The notes under the pieces are model-generated. The model was given only the letters and a program-made list of their open reading frames with translations, made no database searches and was not told the origin of the DNA. 64,000 nucleotides of DNA, taken from Flavobacterium sp. 123. GTDB lineage: Bacteria > Bacteroidota > Bacteroidia > Flavobacteriales > Flavobacteriaceae. The first letter of the stretch is position 1. Every line of letters begins with the position of its first letter. Location: positions 828,501-892,500 of the forward strand of contig NZ_RBXD01000001.1 in NCBI RefSeq assembly GCF_003634825.1, written 5' to 3'. Shown one piece after another: positions 9,784 to 18,932 of this stretch. Both the position numbers and the translations under genes were made by a program.

Positions 9784-9835
9784 TTCTATCTTTCAACTTT
9801 AAGACTTTTGACCTTATGACTAATAAACTTTATGA
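9784..9835. repeat. AAAGTC-type intergenic repeat, rsmG 3' flank
   Basis: The flank carries CTTTAAGACTTTTGAC and CTTTATGACTAA words, almost identical to 48241-48282 behind tig and related to 47246-47328 behind clpP. An inverted counterpart (TTTGAAAGTCAAAAGTCTTA, 9691-9710) lies on the other side of the palindromic terminator. Confidence 0.6.
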
Positions 9836-10465
9836 CTAAATTTGAAACTTCAACGGCAAATGCACTACTTTCTTTGTTTCGAAAAACTCATCTTCAAAAA
9901 AGTCTACTAAATTATATTCCGTAGCTTTCGGAAAATCTTTTAACTCTTCGGTTAAATCACCGCCTTTTAGATACAGAATTCCGTTTTTCAATTCATGTTT
10001 GTTGTTTTTTTTGATTTTGGTTTTAACCCAAGATACAAAATCTGGCATATTCGTTACCGCACGACTCACAATAAAATCAAAATCTCCTTTTACATTCTCA
10101 GCACGAATTTGCTCTGCTTTTACGTTTTTCAGTTCCAAGGCTTCGGCAACAGCTTGAACCACTTTGATTTTTTTTGCGATAACATCAATCAAATAAAAAC
10201 GTGTTTCTGGAAAAAGAATAGCCAAGGGAATCCCTGGAAACCCACCACCAGTACCAACATCCAAGACATAAGTTCTCGGTTCGAATTTTATAATTTTAGC
10301 AATCCCTAACGAATGTAAAATGTGCTTTGTATATAAAGCATCAATATCTTTTCTCGAAATCACATTGATTTTTTCATTCCAATCATGGTATAAAAAATCC
10401 AACTGCTCGAATTGTTTTTTTTGTATATCGGTTAAATTAGGAAAATACTTAAGAATCTCGTCCAT
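9836..10465 (-). CDS. rsmG: 16S rRNA (guanine527-N7)-methyltransferase
   Basis: RsmG methylates G527 of 16S rRNA using SAM. From the chosen ATG (10465) the protein has 209 residues, MDEILKYFPNLTDIQKKQFEQ..., a normal length. Signatures are VISRKDIDALYTKHILHSLGI, the SAM-binding VLDVGTGGGFPGIPLAILFP, LIDVIAKKIKVVQAVAEALEL and DFIVSRAVTNM. An in-frame extension to 10588 overlaps the divergent promoter region and is rejected. A -7 box (10481-10488, minus strand) sits 15 bases upstream of the chosen start. Confidence 0.95.
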   Translation of the reverse strand: MDEILKYFPNLTDIQKKQFEQLDFLYHDWNEKINVISRKDIDALYTKHILHSLGIAKIIKFEPRTYVLDVGTGGGFPGIPLAILFPETRFYLIDVIAKKIKVVQAVAEALELKNVKAEQIRAENVKGDFDFIVSRAVTNMPDFVSWVKTKIKKNNKHELKNGILYLKGGDLTEELKDFPKATEYNLVDFFEDEFFETKKVVHLPLKFQI

Positions 10466-10480
10466 TTGAAAAATTTTTAA

Positions 10481-10488
10481 CAAAAGTA
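10481..10488 (-). promoter_or_regulatory. -7 box of rsmG
   Basis: On the minus strand this reads TACTTTTG (TAnnTTTG), 15 bases upstream of the rsmG ATG. It supports the shorter rsmG start. Confidence 0.5.
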
Positions 10489-10545
10489 CTATTTTTAGCT
10501 TGTAAATATTTAACTCAATTTTGCATATTGAAAATTTATAATAAT

Positions 10546-10553
10546 TATCTTTG
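10546..10553 (+). promoter_or_regulatory. Promoter of the desaturase gene
   Basis: TATCTTTG fits TAnnTTTG. An upstream TTG at 10521-10523 gives a 22-base spacer. The box lies downstream of an alternative ATG at 10528, which therefore cannot be the translated start from this promoter. Confidence 0.55.
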
Positions 10554-10572
10554 GGGATTATTACAAAAATAT

Positions 10573-11670
10573 ATGAATAACAACCCACCTACATTTGCTA
10601 AGCAAGACAATTTAAAATTTTTCAGAACGCTTAACTCACGGGTTAACAATTACTTTAAGGAAAATAATATCCAAAAAACAGGAAATTGGAGACTTCACTT
10701 AAAAACTATAATTCTCTTTACTGTTTTTCTTGCACCTTACTTTTTAATCCTAACACTGGATATGCCATTTTGGGCACATCTGTTGCTGACTATCGTTATA
10801 GGAATTGGTATGGCAGGTGTTGGCATGAATGTTATGCACGATGGTAATCATGGCTCGTATTCTAATAAAAACTGGGTCAATAAATTCATGGGAGGAACCA
10901 TTTATATTTTAGCTGGAAACGTATACAATTGGCAGGTTCAACATAACGTATTACACCACACTTACACTAATATTCCTGGACACGATGAAGATCTTGACGC
11001 AGGAAGAATTATTCGATTTACCAAGGAAGCTAAATGGCATAGTTTTCATCGTTTTCAACAATATTATTCTGTGTTTTTATATGGATTATTAACTTTCAAT
11101 TGGGCAATCACTACTGATTTTAAGCAAATGAAAAGTTATCTAAAAAGAAAATTATCTTATGGCGAAGCCAAAAGCCCTAAAACACTTTGGACTACTTTAA
11201 TTATCACTAAAATCATTTATGTTTCTATATGGATTGTATTGCCTATTGTTATAGGAATTACATGGTGGGAAGTGCTTATCGGATTTTTTGTAATGCATTA
11301 TACAGCTGGATTAATCTTAAGTATTGTTTTCCAATTGGCACATGTGGTTGAAGAAACTACTAATCCATTACCAAATGAAGACGGTGAAATTGAAAACACT
11401 TGGGCTATTCACCAATTGTTTACTACGACTAACTTTGCTCCAAAAAATAAAATTGTAAATTGGTATACTGGCGGGTTAAACCACCAAATCGAGCACCATA
11501 TTTTCCCAAATATAAGTCACATTCACTACGGTAAAATTGCTGCAATTGTTAAAGAAACCGCTAAAGAATGTAATTTACCTTATTACGAATACAAAACAAT
11601 GCGTTCCGCTGTTATCGCCCATTTCAAACATTTAAAAGATCTAGGAATGAAACCAGAATTAACCGCATAA
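10573..11670 (+). CDS. Membrane acyl-CoA/acyl-lipid fatty acid desaturase
   Basis: This di-iron integral-membrane desaturase introduces a double bond into lipid acyl chains, which helps membrane fluidity in the cold. The protein has 365 residues from ATG 10573. The three histidine clusters are intact: HDGNHGS, HNVLHH and, near the C-terminus, NHQIEHH. The final QIEHH form is characteristic of front-end (delta-6-like) desaturases, although no cytochrome b5 domain is fused. Two pairs of hydrophobic helices (around LHLKTIILFTVFLAPYFLIL and IIYVSIWIVLPIVIGITWW) bracket the catalytic loops. The start was chosen because a -7 box falls between it and the upstream in-frame ATG. Regiospecificity cannot be read from sequence. 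Confidence 0.9.
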   Translation: MNNNPPTFAKQDNLKFFRTLNSRVNNYFKENNIQKTGNWRLHLKTIILFTVFLAPYFLILTLDMPFWAHLLLTIVIGIGMAGVGMNVMHDGNHGSYSNKNWVNKFMGGTIYILAGNVYNWQVQHNVLHHTYTNIPGHDEDLDAGRIIRFTKEAKWHSFHRFQQYYSVFLYGLLTFNWAITTDFKQMKSYLKRKLSYGEAKSPKTLWTTLIITKIIYVSIWIVLPIVIGITWWEVLIGFFVMHYTAGLILSIVFQLAHVVEETTNPLPNEDGEIENTWAIHQLFTTTNFAPKNKIVNWYTGGLNHQIEHHIFPNISHIHYGKIAAIVKETAKECNLPYYEYKTMRSAVIAHFKHLKDLGMKPELTA

Positions 11671-11748
11671 AAAACAAATAACTAATAAAATAAATAATTA
11701 ACCTCCCTAATTTTCCAATGGAAACCCGGGACATTCAACCCTTTTTTA

Positions 11749-12936
11749 ATGAGTAATCCACTTTCAGACAGAATTAACAATCTGGCTACATCACAAACAT
11801 TAGCCATGGCTGCTTTGGCTAGAGAATTAAAAGCACAAGGAAAAGATATCATCAGTTTAAGCTTAGGTGAGCCTGATTTCAATACACCAGACTTCATCAA
11901 AGAAGCTGCGAAAAAAGCAATCGACGACAACTATAGCACCTACTCTCCAGTAGAAGGATACGCTGATTTAAAAGAAGCTATCTGCAGAAAATTCAAAAGA
12001 GACAATGGTTTAGAGTACAAACCTTCTCAAATTGTAGTTTCAACAGGAGCAAAACAATCATTATATAACATTGCTCAAGTAATGTTAAATGATGGTGACG
12101 AAGTAATTTTGCCAGCACCATACTGGGTATCTTATTTCGAAATTGTAAAATTATCCGGTGGAGTTCCTGTAGAAGTTCCTACTTCTGTAGAAACAGATTT
12201 CAAAATCACACCAGAACAATTAGAAGCTGCCATCACTCCAAAAACAAAAATGATGTGGTTCAGTTCTCCTTGTAACCCAAGTGGCTCTGTTTATAACAGA
12301 GAAGAACTTACTGCTTTAGCAAAAGTATTAGAAAAACATCCTAATGTATATGTTGTTGCTGACGAAATCTATGAGCACATCAATTTCTCAGGAACATTCT
12401 GCAGCATTGGTTCAATCCCAGGAATGCTAGAAAAAACAATTACTGTAAATGGAGTAGCAAAAGCATTCGCTATGACAGGATACAGAATTGGATACATTGG
12501 TGCACCAGAATTCATCGCAAAAGCATGTACAAAAATTCAAGGTCAAGTAACTTCAGGAGCAAATTCTATCGCACAACGTGCAACTATAACTGCTGTTGAT
12601 GCTGACCCTAGTGTATTAAACCACATGGTTCAAGCTTTCCATAGCCGTAGAGATTTAGTTGTAGGATTACTAAAAGAAATTCCAGGAATCAAAATAAACG
12701 TTCCAGAAGGAGCTTTTTACGTATTTCCTGACGTTTCTTCTTTCTTCGGAAAAACATTAAAAGGAACACATATCAAAGATGCAAATGACTTCTCTATGTA
12801 CCTTTTGGCAGAAGCCAATGTAGCTACTGTAACAGGTGACGCTTTTGGTAATCCAAACTGTATTCGTTTCTCTTACGCAACTAGCGAAGATTTACTAAAA
12901 GAAGCATTACGCAGAATAAAAGAAGCGGTTGCATAA
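11749..12936 (+). CDS. PLP-dependent aspartate-type aminotransferase (class I)
   Basis: The protein has 395 residues of fold type I, similar to the bacterial/archaeal aspartate aminotransferase subgroup Ib. Motifs are LSLGEPDFNTPDFI, YSPVEGYADLKEAI, STGAKQSLYN (phosphate binding), NPSGSVYNREEL (cofactor Asn), ADEIYEHINFSG (Asp/Tyr contacts to PLP) and the Schiff-base Lys238 in NGVAKAFAMTGYRIGY. A C-terminal Arg in CIRFSYATS binds the substrate alpha-carboxylate. Aspartate is the most likely donor, but close relatives use other amino acids. A hairpin terminator follows. Confidence 0.9.
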   Translation: MSNPLSDRINNLATSQTLAMAALARELKAQGKDIISLSLGEPDFNTPDFIKEAAKKAIDDNYSTYSPVEGYADLKEAICRKFKRDNGLEYKPSQIVVSTGAKQSLYNIAQVMLNDGDEVILPAPYWVSYFEIVKLSGGVPVEVPTSVETDFKITPEQLEAAITPKTKMMWFSSPCNPSGSVYNREELTALAKVLEKHPNVYVVADEIYEHINFSGTFCSIGSIPGMLEKTITVNGVAKAFAMTGYRIGYIGAPEFIAKACTKIQGQVTSGANSIAQRATITAVDADPSVLNHMVQAFHSRRDLVVGLLKEIPGIKINVPEGAFYVFPDVSSFFGKTLKGTHIKDANDFSMYLLAEANVATVTGDAFGNPNCIRFSYATSEDLLKEALRRIKEAVA

Positions 12937-12956
12937 CACCTTCTGATTATAACATT

Positions 12957-12987
12957 AAAAGCCTAAGGAAACTTGGGCTTTTTTTTT
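12957..12987 (+). terminator. Terminator after the aminotransferase gene
   Basis: AAAAGCC-t-AAG, loop GAAA, CTT-g-GGCTTTT followed by a long T-run, 18 bases after the stop codon. Confidence 0.8.
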
Positions 12988-13040
12988 GTTTTATACCAAA
13001 ATAAAATGGAAATTTGAAAAACTATCTATTTCATTAAATT

Positions 13041-13406
13041 ATGCTAACAGCCATACATCCAAAACTCCCTATGCGTAACAAAGCCGTTACAAGAGAATTC
13101 TATTGTAATCAATTGGGTTTTGAGGAATTTGGTAGCGCTGACTTTAACGGCTATTTAATGGTACAAAAAGACCAAATTCAGATTCATTTTTTTGAATTTA
13201 CTACAATTAACCCTTTGGAAAATTACGGGCAAGTCTACATTCGAACCAAAGATATCGAAACCGTTTATAGAAACTTCTTGAACAACGGCGTTGCCATTCA
13301 TCCCAACGGCCCTTTGGAAATTAAACCTTGGGGACAAAAAGAATTTTCAATACTTGATCCTGACCATAATTTACTCACTTTTGGGCAAAGTTCAGACACT
13401 TTTTAG
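13041..13406 (+). CDS. VOC-superfamily (glyoxalase/bleomycin-resistance-like) protein
   Basis: The protein has 121 residues and a single vicinal-oxygen-chelate domain made of two beta-alpha-beta-beta-beta modules. Evidence is LPMRNKAVTREFYCNQLGFEE (first module helix), QIQIHFFEF (strand with His/Glu), VYIRTKDIETVYRNFLNNGV and EFSILDPDHNLLTFGQ (final Glu-bearing strand). The overall look is that of bleomycin-binding proteins, which sequester the drug without catalysis, but the ligand here is unknown. Confidence 0.8.
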   Translation: MLTAIHPKLPMRNKAVTREFYCNQLGFEEFGSADFNGYLMVQKDQIQIHFFEFTTINPLENYGQVYIRTKDIETVYRNFLNNGVAIHPNGPLEIKPWGQKEFSILDPDHNLLTFGQSSDTF

Positions 13407-13500
13407 TTTATAAATCTTCGCAGAAAGTTAAAACTTAATTTCTTAGTAGCAAAAAAGCCCTTTTGAATTAGAAATCTCGGATAATTTATAAGAACTTTGC

Positions 13501-13537
13501 AAACTTTTTTAGGCATATATTTTTTCCTAAAAAGTTT
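13501..13537. other. AT-rich hairpin in front of the U32 gene
   Basis: AAACTTTTTTAGG (13501-13513) is complementary to CCTAAAAAGTTT (13526-13537) around a 12-base loop, with one unpaired base. It ends 26 bases before the U32 start. It may be a weak terminator of the VOC gene or a leader structure; neither role is proven. Confidence 0.4.
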
Positions 13538-13563
13538 TAGAAATTAAAAATTATCATCCTGAG

Positions 13564-15432
13564 ATGAAAAAGAAAATAGAAATATTAGCCCCGGCAAAGG
13601 ATTTAATTCACGGTATAGCAGCCATCAATAGTGGAGCGGATGCCGTTTATATAGGCGCACCTCAATTTGGAGCGCGTTCTAATGCACACAATTCGATGGA
13701 GGATGTAGCCGCATTAGTCCAATATGCCCATTTATTTCACGCACAAGTTTTTGTGGTAATGAATACCATTTTATACGACAACGAACTCGAAACTTGTCGT
13801 CAAATGATTTGGAAATTATATGATATTGGTGTCGATGCATTAATTATCCAAGATATGGCCATCATGGAAATGGAGTTGCCTCCAATTGTTTTGCATGCCA
13901 GTACACAAGCCAATAATAGAGATGCAAATAATATTAAATTTCTGAAAGATGCTGGTATCAAACGTGTTGTTTTGGCTCGCGAATTAAACCTGCACCAAAT
14001 CAAAGAAATCAGTGATGCCGCAGATGTTGAATTGGAATTTTTTGTAACGGGAGCGTTGTGCGTTTCCTTTAGTGGCAATTGTTATATGAGCGTGGCCAAT
14101 GGCGAACGTTCAGCTAACCGAGGTTCTTGTGCTCAAAACTGTCGTTTACCATACAATCTGATTGACGGTCATGGCGATACGCTAATCAAAAACAGCCACC
14201 TGCTTTCTATCAAAGATTTTGATGTTACCGATCAAATTCCTAATTTAATTGAAGCTGGAATTTGTTCTTTCAAAATAGAAGGCCGACTAAAAGATATTGT
14301 TTATGTAAAAAATAATGTTTCTTTTCTTAGACAAAAATTAGATGCTTTTTTAGAAGAAAACAACGCTTATACTAAAGCCTCTTCGGGAAGTTGTACCTAT
14401 ACTTTTGATTCGGCATTGAATCGTACTTTTAACCGCGGTTATACCGATTATTTTGTTAATGAACGTCATAGTTCTATTGGTTCTTGGGAAAGTCCAAAAT
14501 CCAAAGGACAATACATTGGTAAACTTATCGAAACTAAGGGTGGTGCTTACAAAATTGAAAATGGACATCTTTTGAATAATGGTGACGGTCTTTGTTTTAT
14601 CAACGAAAATAATGAAGCCGATGGTATTTATGTCAACAAAGTAGAAAATGGTTTAGCCTATCCTAATGTGTTGAAAGAAATAAAAGCAGGCACTTTCATT
14701 TACCGTAACAATGATGCTGCCTTCATTAAAATTGTAGAACGTGAAGATAGCGCTGTTAGAAAAATAAATACTTCTTTGATATTAACTGAAAACGAAAACG
14801 GTTTTGAATTAATTGCTACCGATGAAGATGGTTATGTTAGCACAGTGAATTTGGTTCACGCAAAAGAGCAGACTAAAAACAAGCTCTCCATTGAAGACAA
14901 CATTAAAACACAATTAGCAAAAACAGGTTTTACTCCTTATACTGCCAACGAAATTACAGTGCATTTTTCTGAAAATTGGTTTCTTCCAATTTCAAAAATC
15001 AACGAAATGCGACGAACCGTATATGAGCAATTATCAGAAATTCGTCTGGCCAATTACAAACGTGAAGAACATCAGATTGTAAAAACAAACCACCCTTTTC
15101 CGATAGATCAATTGGATTTCACCTATAATGTTTCCAATAAAATGGCGCGTAAATTTTACGAACGTCATGGAGTAACCGAAATTGAAAAAGCTTTTGAATT
15201 ACAATGGGATCCAGGGAAATCCCGTGTGATGACTACTAAATATTGCATCAAATACGAATTAGAAAAATGTCCAAAATATCATAAAGATACTATGGAAACT
15301 AAACTTAAAGAACCTTTAGTTTTAAAACAAGGCGAATTAGAATACAAGTTGAAATTCAATTGTAAACCTTGCGAAATGGAAATTTGGGAAAAAGACGCGG
15401 AATTTGAAATCGAAGAAGACCATATTCATTAA
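13564..15432 (+). CDS. Peptidase U32-family protein, likely tRNA/rRNA hydroxylation enzyme
   Basis: The protein has 622 residues. U32 proteins were named as collagenases, but E. coli members TrhP (tRNA uridine-34 hydroxylation) and RlhA (23S C2501 hydroxylation) act on RNA. The N-terminal TIM-barrel-like part shows EILAPAKDLIHGIAAINSGADAVYIGAP. A Cys-rich core follows (GALCVSFSGNCYMS, RGSCAQNCRLPY), then FKIEGRLKD. The RlhA-like extended C-terminus contains further Cys motifs (KYCIKYELEKCPKYH, FNCKPCEMEIW). The Cys pattern suggests an Fe-S cluster (inference). Length favours an RlhA/TrhP-like RNA modification role over proteolysis; the exact target is undetermined. Confidence 0.85.
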   Translation: MKKKIEILAPAKDLIHGIAAINSGADAVYIGAPQFGARSNAHNSMEDVAALVQYAHLFHAQVFVVMNTILYDNELETCRQMIWKLYDIGVDALIIQDMAIMEMELPPIVLHASTQANNRDANNIKFLKDAGIKRVVLARELNLHQIKEISDAADVELEFFVTGALCVSFSGNCYMSVANGERSANRGSCAQNCRLPYNLIDGHGDTLIKNSHLLSIKDFDVTDQIPNLIEAGICSFKIEGRLKDIVYVKNNVSFLRQKLDAFLEENNAYTKASSGSCTYTFDSALNRTFNRGYTDYFVNERHSSIGSWESPKSKGQYIGKLIETKGGAYKIENGHLLNNGDGLCFINENNEADGIYVNKVENGLAYPNVLKEIKAGTFIYRNNDAAFIKIVEREDSAVRKINTSLILTENENGFELIATDEDGYVSTVNLVHAKEQTKNKLSIEDNIKTQLAKTGFTPYTANEITVHFSENWFLPISKINEMRRTVYEQLSEIRLANYKREEHQIVKTNHPFPIDQLDFTYNVSNKMARKFYERHGVTEIEKAFELQWDPGKSRVMTTKYCIKYELEKCPKYHKDTMETKLKEPLVLKQGELEYKLKFNCKPCEMEIWEKDAEFEIEEDHIH

Positions 15433-15499
15433 AATATAAACCTTCGTTTTTACTAAAAAGGCTGTAACTCTAGTTCAACTAAAATCCTAAAAAAAATAG

Positions 15500-15507
15500 T
15501 ATTTTTG
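15500..15507 (+). promoter_or_regulatory. -7 box of fabD
   Basis: TATTTTTG fits TAnnTTTG, 58 bases upstream of the fabD ATG. Confidence 0.5.
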
Positions 15508-15565
15508 TATTCCGATTGAAATTCATTTTCAATCATTTAAATTTTTCAATCTTTAAATAAAAAAA

Positions 15566-16438
15566 ATGAAAGCATACGTATTTCCAGGTCAAGGCGCACA
15601 ATTTACAGGAATGGGTAAAGACTTATATGAGAATTCTCCATTAGCAAAAGAATTATTCGAAAAAGCGAATGAAATATTAGGTTTCCGTATTACAGATATT
15701 ATGTTCGAAGGAACTGCTGAGGAATTGAAAGAAACCAAAGTAACGCAACCAGCTGTATTTTTACATTCGGTAATTTTAGCTAAAACTTTAGAAGATTTCA
15801 AACCAGAAATGGTAGCGGGACATTCATTAGGAGAGTTTTCTGCTTTAGTTGCTAATGGTGCTTTATCATTTGAAGACGGATTAAAATTAGTTTCACAAAG
15901 AGCTTTAGCAATGCAAAAAGCCTGCGAAATAAAACCTTCAACTATGGCTGCAGTTTTAGGATTAGCAGACAATATCGTAGAAGAAGTTTGCGCTTCGATT
16001 GATGGTGTTGTAGTAGCAGCAAATTACAACTGTCCTGGACAATTAGTTATTTCAGGCGAAACATCGGCAGTAGAAAAAGCTTGTGAAGCGATGAAAGAAG
16101 CAGGTGCAAAACGTGCTTTATTGTTACCTGTTGGAGGTGCTTTTCATTCGCCAATGATGGAACCAGCAAGAGAAGAACTTGCGGCTGCTATTGAAGCAAC
16201 TACGTTCTCAGCTCCTATTTGTCCTGTATATCAAAATGTAACTGCGACTGCGGTTTCTGATCCATCGGAAATTGAGAAAAACTTAATCATACAATTGACT
16301 GCACCAGTAAAATGGACACAATCTGTACAACAAATGATTAAAGATGGTGCGACTTTATTTACGGAAGTTGGTCCTGGCAAAGTATTGGCTGGATTGATTG
16401 GTAAAATTGATAAAGAAGCAGTGACGGCTAACGCATAA
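15566..16438 (+). CDS. fabD: Malonyl-CoA:ACP transacylase
   Basis: FabD moves malonyl from CoA to acyl carrier protein to start type II fatty-acid elongation in the cytoplasm. The protein has 290 residues. The oxyanion region is FPGQGAQ near the N-terminus. The nucleophile is Ser87 in AGHSLGEFSAL, Arg is in SQRALAMQ, and the catalytic His is in GGAFHSPMM. GQLVISG and the C-terminal TEVGPGKVLAGL are also present. All catalytic residues are intact. It is monocistronic, with its own -7 box and a terminator shared with the convergent galE. Confidence 0.96.
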   Translation: MKAYVFPGQGAQFTGMGKDLYENSPLAKELFEKANEILGFRITDIMFEGTAEELKETKVTQPAVFLHSVILAKTLEDFKPEMVAGHSLGEFSALVANGALSFEDGLKLVSQRALAMQKACEIKPSTMAAVLGLADNIVEEVCASIDGVVVAANYNCPGQLVISGETSAVEKACEAMKEAGAKRALLLPVGGAFHSPMMEPAREELAAAIEATTFSAPICPVYQNVTATAVSDPSEIEKNLIIQLTAPVKWTQSVQQMIKDGATLFTEVGPGKVLAGLIGKIDKEAVTANA

Positions 16439-16466
16439 TTTGACCTTTTAAAATTAATTACAAATA

Positions 16467-16505
16467 AAAATCCCAAATTATCATCTGATAATTTGGGATT
16501 TCTTT
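16467..16505. terminator. Bidirectional terminator between fabD and galE
   Basis: AAATCCCAAATTATCA pairs with TGATAATTTGGGATTT around a very short loop. It lies between the converging genes. Confidence 0.85.
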
Positions 16506-16520
16506 TTAATATACCTGTAT

Positions 16521-17534
16521 TTAACTTCTAATCTTCTGTTCCCATTTCCAAGCACTTGCCATAGCTTCTTCTAGCGTTGATTGTGCTTTCCAACCCAAAA
16601 CAGTATTTGCTTTATCTGTATTAGCATAAGCTGAAGTAATATCCCCTTCTCTACGAGCAACTATTTTATATGGTAATTTTTTACCGCTTACTTTTTCGAA
16701 AGTATGAATAACTTCTAAAACAGAACTTCCGGTTCCTGTACCCAAATTAAAAGTTTCTACTTTAGCTGTATTCTTTTTATTTAACAATCGTTGTAAAGCA
16801 ATTACATGCGCTTTTGCCAAATCAACAACATGAATATAATCCCGCACCGCTGTTCCATCAGGAGTTGGGTAATCATCCCCATAAACTGATAATTCTTGGC
16901 GCAAACCAAAACCAGTTTGAGTAATAAATGGCACTAGGTTTTGTGGAACTCCAATAGGCAACTCCCCAATTTCAGCAGACGGATGTGCTCCAATAGGATT
17001 AAAATAGCGCAATAAAATAGCATTAATACTAGTTACTTTAGCAGTGTCAGTGATAATCTCTTCACCTATTTGTTTGGTATTTCCATAAGGAGACATAGCC
17101 GTTTGAATGGAAGCATCCTCCGTTATTGGCATTTTTTCAGCTTGCCCATAAACCGTACAAGAAGAACTAAAAATAAAGTTGGCTTCTGGTTTTTGTTGCA
17201 ATTCTTGCAAAATATATACTAATGAATTGATATTGTTTTCATAATACAACAATGGATTTTCAACACTTTCACCCACTGCTTTTGAAGCAGCAAAATGTAT
17301 CACTCCAGAAATATCAGGATGCCTTTTGAAAAAATCCTGAACTTTGTCTTTCTCTCGTAAGTCTAACTTTTCAAAAGCCGGAACTTTGCCAGTAATATTC
17401 TGAATTCTATCTAAAACCTCTAAGGTCGTATTAGACAAATTATCAACTACAATAACTTCAAAGCCTTCATTCTGCAATTCAACCACAGTATGTGAACCTA
17501 TAAATCCCAAACCACCTGTTACTAGTATTTTCAT
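16521..17534 (-). CDS. galE: UDP-glucose 4-epimerase
   Basis: This NAD-dependent short-chain dehydrogenase interconverts UDP-glucose and UDP-galactose for glycan synthesis. From ATG 17534 the protein has 337 residues, MKILVTGGLGFIGSHTVVEL (GxxGxxG NAD-binding loop). VIHFAASKAVGES, the catalytic Ser/Tyr/Lys set (SSSCTVYG, then YGNTKQIGEE), LRYFNPIGAHPS and TPDGTAVRDYIHV are all classic GalE. The in-frame extension to 17555 precedes the conserved MKILVTGG start. It lies 43 bases downstream of the DegT aminotransferase gene, probably in the same transcript, consistent with a role in surface polysaccharide. Confidence 0.93.
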   Translation of the reverse strand: MKILVTGGLGFIGSHTVVELQNEGFEVIVVDNLSNTTLEVLDRIQNITGKVPAFEKLDLREKDKVQDFFKRHPDISGVIHFAASKAVGESVENPLLYYENNINSLVYILQELQQKPEANFIFSSSCTVYGQAEKMPITEDASIQTAMSPYGNTKQIGEEIITDTAKVTSINAILLRYFNPIGAHPSAEIGELPIGVPQNLVPFITQTGFGLRQELSVYGDDYPTPDGTAVRDYIHVVDLAKAHVIALQRLLNKKNTAKVETFNLGTGTGSSVLEVIHTFEKVSGKKLPYKIVARREGDITSAYANTDKANTVLGWKAQSTLEEAMASAWKWEQKIRS

Positions 17535-17577
17535 GTTTATTTTATAAGGAGACACACGAATCAGAATGTCAATTGCA

Positions 17578-18708
17578 TTATTTTAAAAATTCTAAAACAG
17601 CATCCGTAATATATTTAACTTGCTCATCATCTAATTCTGTGTGCATTGGTAAAGAAAGTACTTCTTTGACCAATTGATTGGTTACAGGAAAATCAGATTC
17701 TTTATAACGAGCATCCATATATGCTTTTTGTGAATGCAAAGGAATTGGATAATATATAGCGCAAGGAATTCCTTTATCTAACAAATGTTGCATCAATCCA
17801 TTTCGGTCTGCATCTATAATTCGTAACGTATATTGGTGAAAAACGTGACAATCACAAATATCACAAATGCTTGGCGCAATAATATTTTTATGCCCTTCAA
17901 AAGCAGCAGTATATTTTCTTGCTGCATTTTGTCTTGCTTTATTATATTCGTCTAACAACGGTAATTTTGCATTCAAAACCGCTGCTTGAATACTATCTAA
18001 ACGTGAATTTACACCTACCACATCATGATGATAACGCTCATACATTCCGTGATTTACAATTCCGCGAAGCGTATGTGCTAAAACATCATCATTAGTAAAA
18101 ATAGCACCACCATCTCCATAACAACCTAAGTTTTTAGATGGAAAAAAAGAAGTTGCTCCAACATTTCCAATTGTTCCAACTTTCTTTTTGGATCCATCCG
18201 AAAATTTGCAATTTGCTCCAATCGCTTGTGCATTATCTTCGATAACATATAAATTATATTCCTTAGCGATAGCCATAATTGCTTCCATATTAGCAGCACG
18301 ACCAAACAAATGCACTGGAACAATAGCCTTTGTTCTAGGCGTAATGGCGCGCTTAATCCCTTCAATAGAAATATTCATATTGTGCATGTCCACATCTACT
18401 AAAACAGGTGTTAATTGTAACAATGCGATTACTTCAACTGTAGCTGCAAAAGTGAAATCAGCGGTAATAACCTCATCCCCTGGCTTTAAACCTAAACCCA
18501 TCATAGCAATTTGCAAAGCATCCGTTCCATTAGCACATGGAATTACATGTTTTACATCAAGATATTCTTCTAAAGATTTTTGAAAAGCATGAACCTGAGG
18601 CCCATTAATATAAGTGTTCGTATCTAAAACTTCTTGAATCGAATGATTTACAGTAGTGGCAATTTTATCATATTGACTTTTTAAGTCAACCATCTGAATT
18701 TTCTTCAT
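17578..18708 (-). CDS. DegT/DnrJ/EryC1-family sugar aminotransferase
   Basis: This PLP enzyme is of the type that aminates nucleotide-linked keto sugars for LPS or capsule. From ATG 18708 the protein has 376 residues, MKKIQMVDLKSQYDKI. Landmarks are PCANGTDALQIAMMGLGLKPGDEVI, a PLP-contacting EDNAQAIGA, and the Schiff-base Lys in SFFPSKNLGCYGDGGAIF. VNSRLDSIQAAVL and the C-terminal CAIYYPIPLHSQ also fit. An alternative ATG at 18741 adds 11 residues. The exact sugar is unknown. Adjacency to galE (same strand) and waaA (divergent) supports envelope polysaccharide synthesis. Confidence 0.9.
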   Translation of the reverse strand: MKKIQMVDLKSQYDKIATTVNHSIQEVLDTNTYINGPQVHAFQKSLEEYLDVKHVIPCANGTDALQIAMMGLGLKPGDEVITADFTFAATVEVIALLQLTPVLVDVDMHNMNISIEGIKRAITPRTKAIVPVHLFGRAANMEAIMAIAKEYNLYVIEDNAQAIGANCKFSDGSKKKVGTIGNVGATSFFPSKNLGCYGDGGAIFTNDDVLAHTLRGIVNHGMYERYHHDVVGVNSRLDSIQAAVLNAKLPLLDEYNKARQNAARKYTAAFEGHKNIIAPSICDICDCHVFHQYTLRIIDADRNGLMQHLLDKGIPCAIYYPIPLHSQKAYMDARYKESDFPVTNQLVKEVLSLPMHTELDDEQVKYITDAVLEFLK

Positions 18709-18932
18709 GAATTCTCTTTTTAAAGTTTGGCTTTTAGCCATGCTAAAGGTGACAATTATTTTTAAGTCTTAAAAAAACAAATGCTTCTTCAAGACGAAAA
18801 ACAAAAATAGGCATTTAATGAGTTTAAACCAATGAATCCAACATTAAAAATAGTCTTCCGATGAAATAAAAAAGCGAGATCCTATCAACCAAAATTTAAA
18901 TATTCCTTTGAGAAGAAAATAATATAAAGAAA

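Noticed and set aside
10528..10572. Upstream ATG for the desaturase
   Set aside because: A -7 box (10546-10553) lies inside this extension, so transcripts would not include the upstream ATG.
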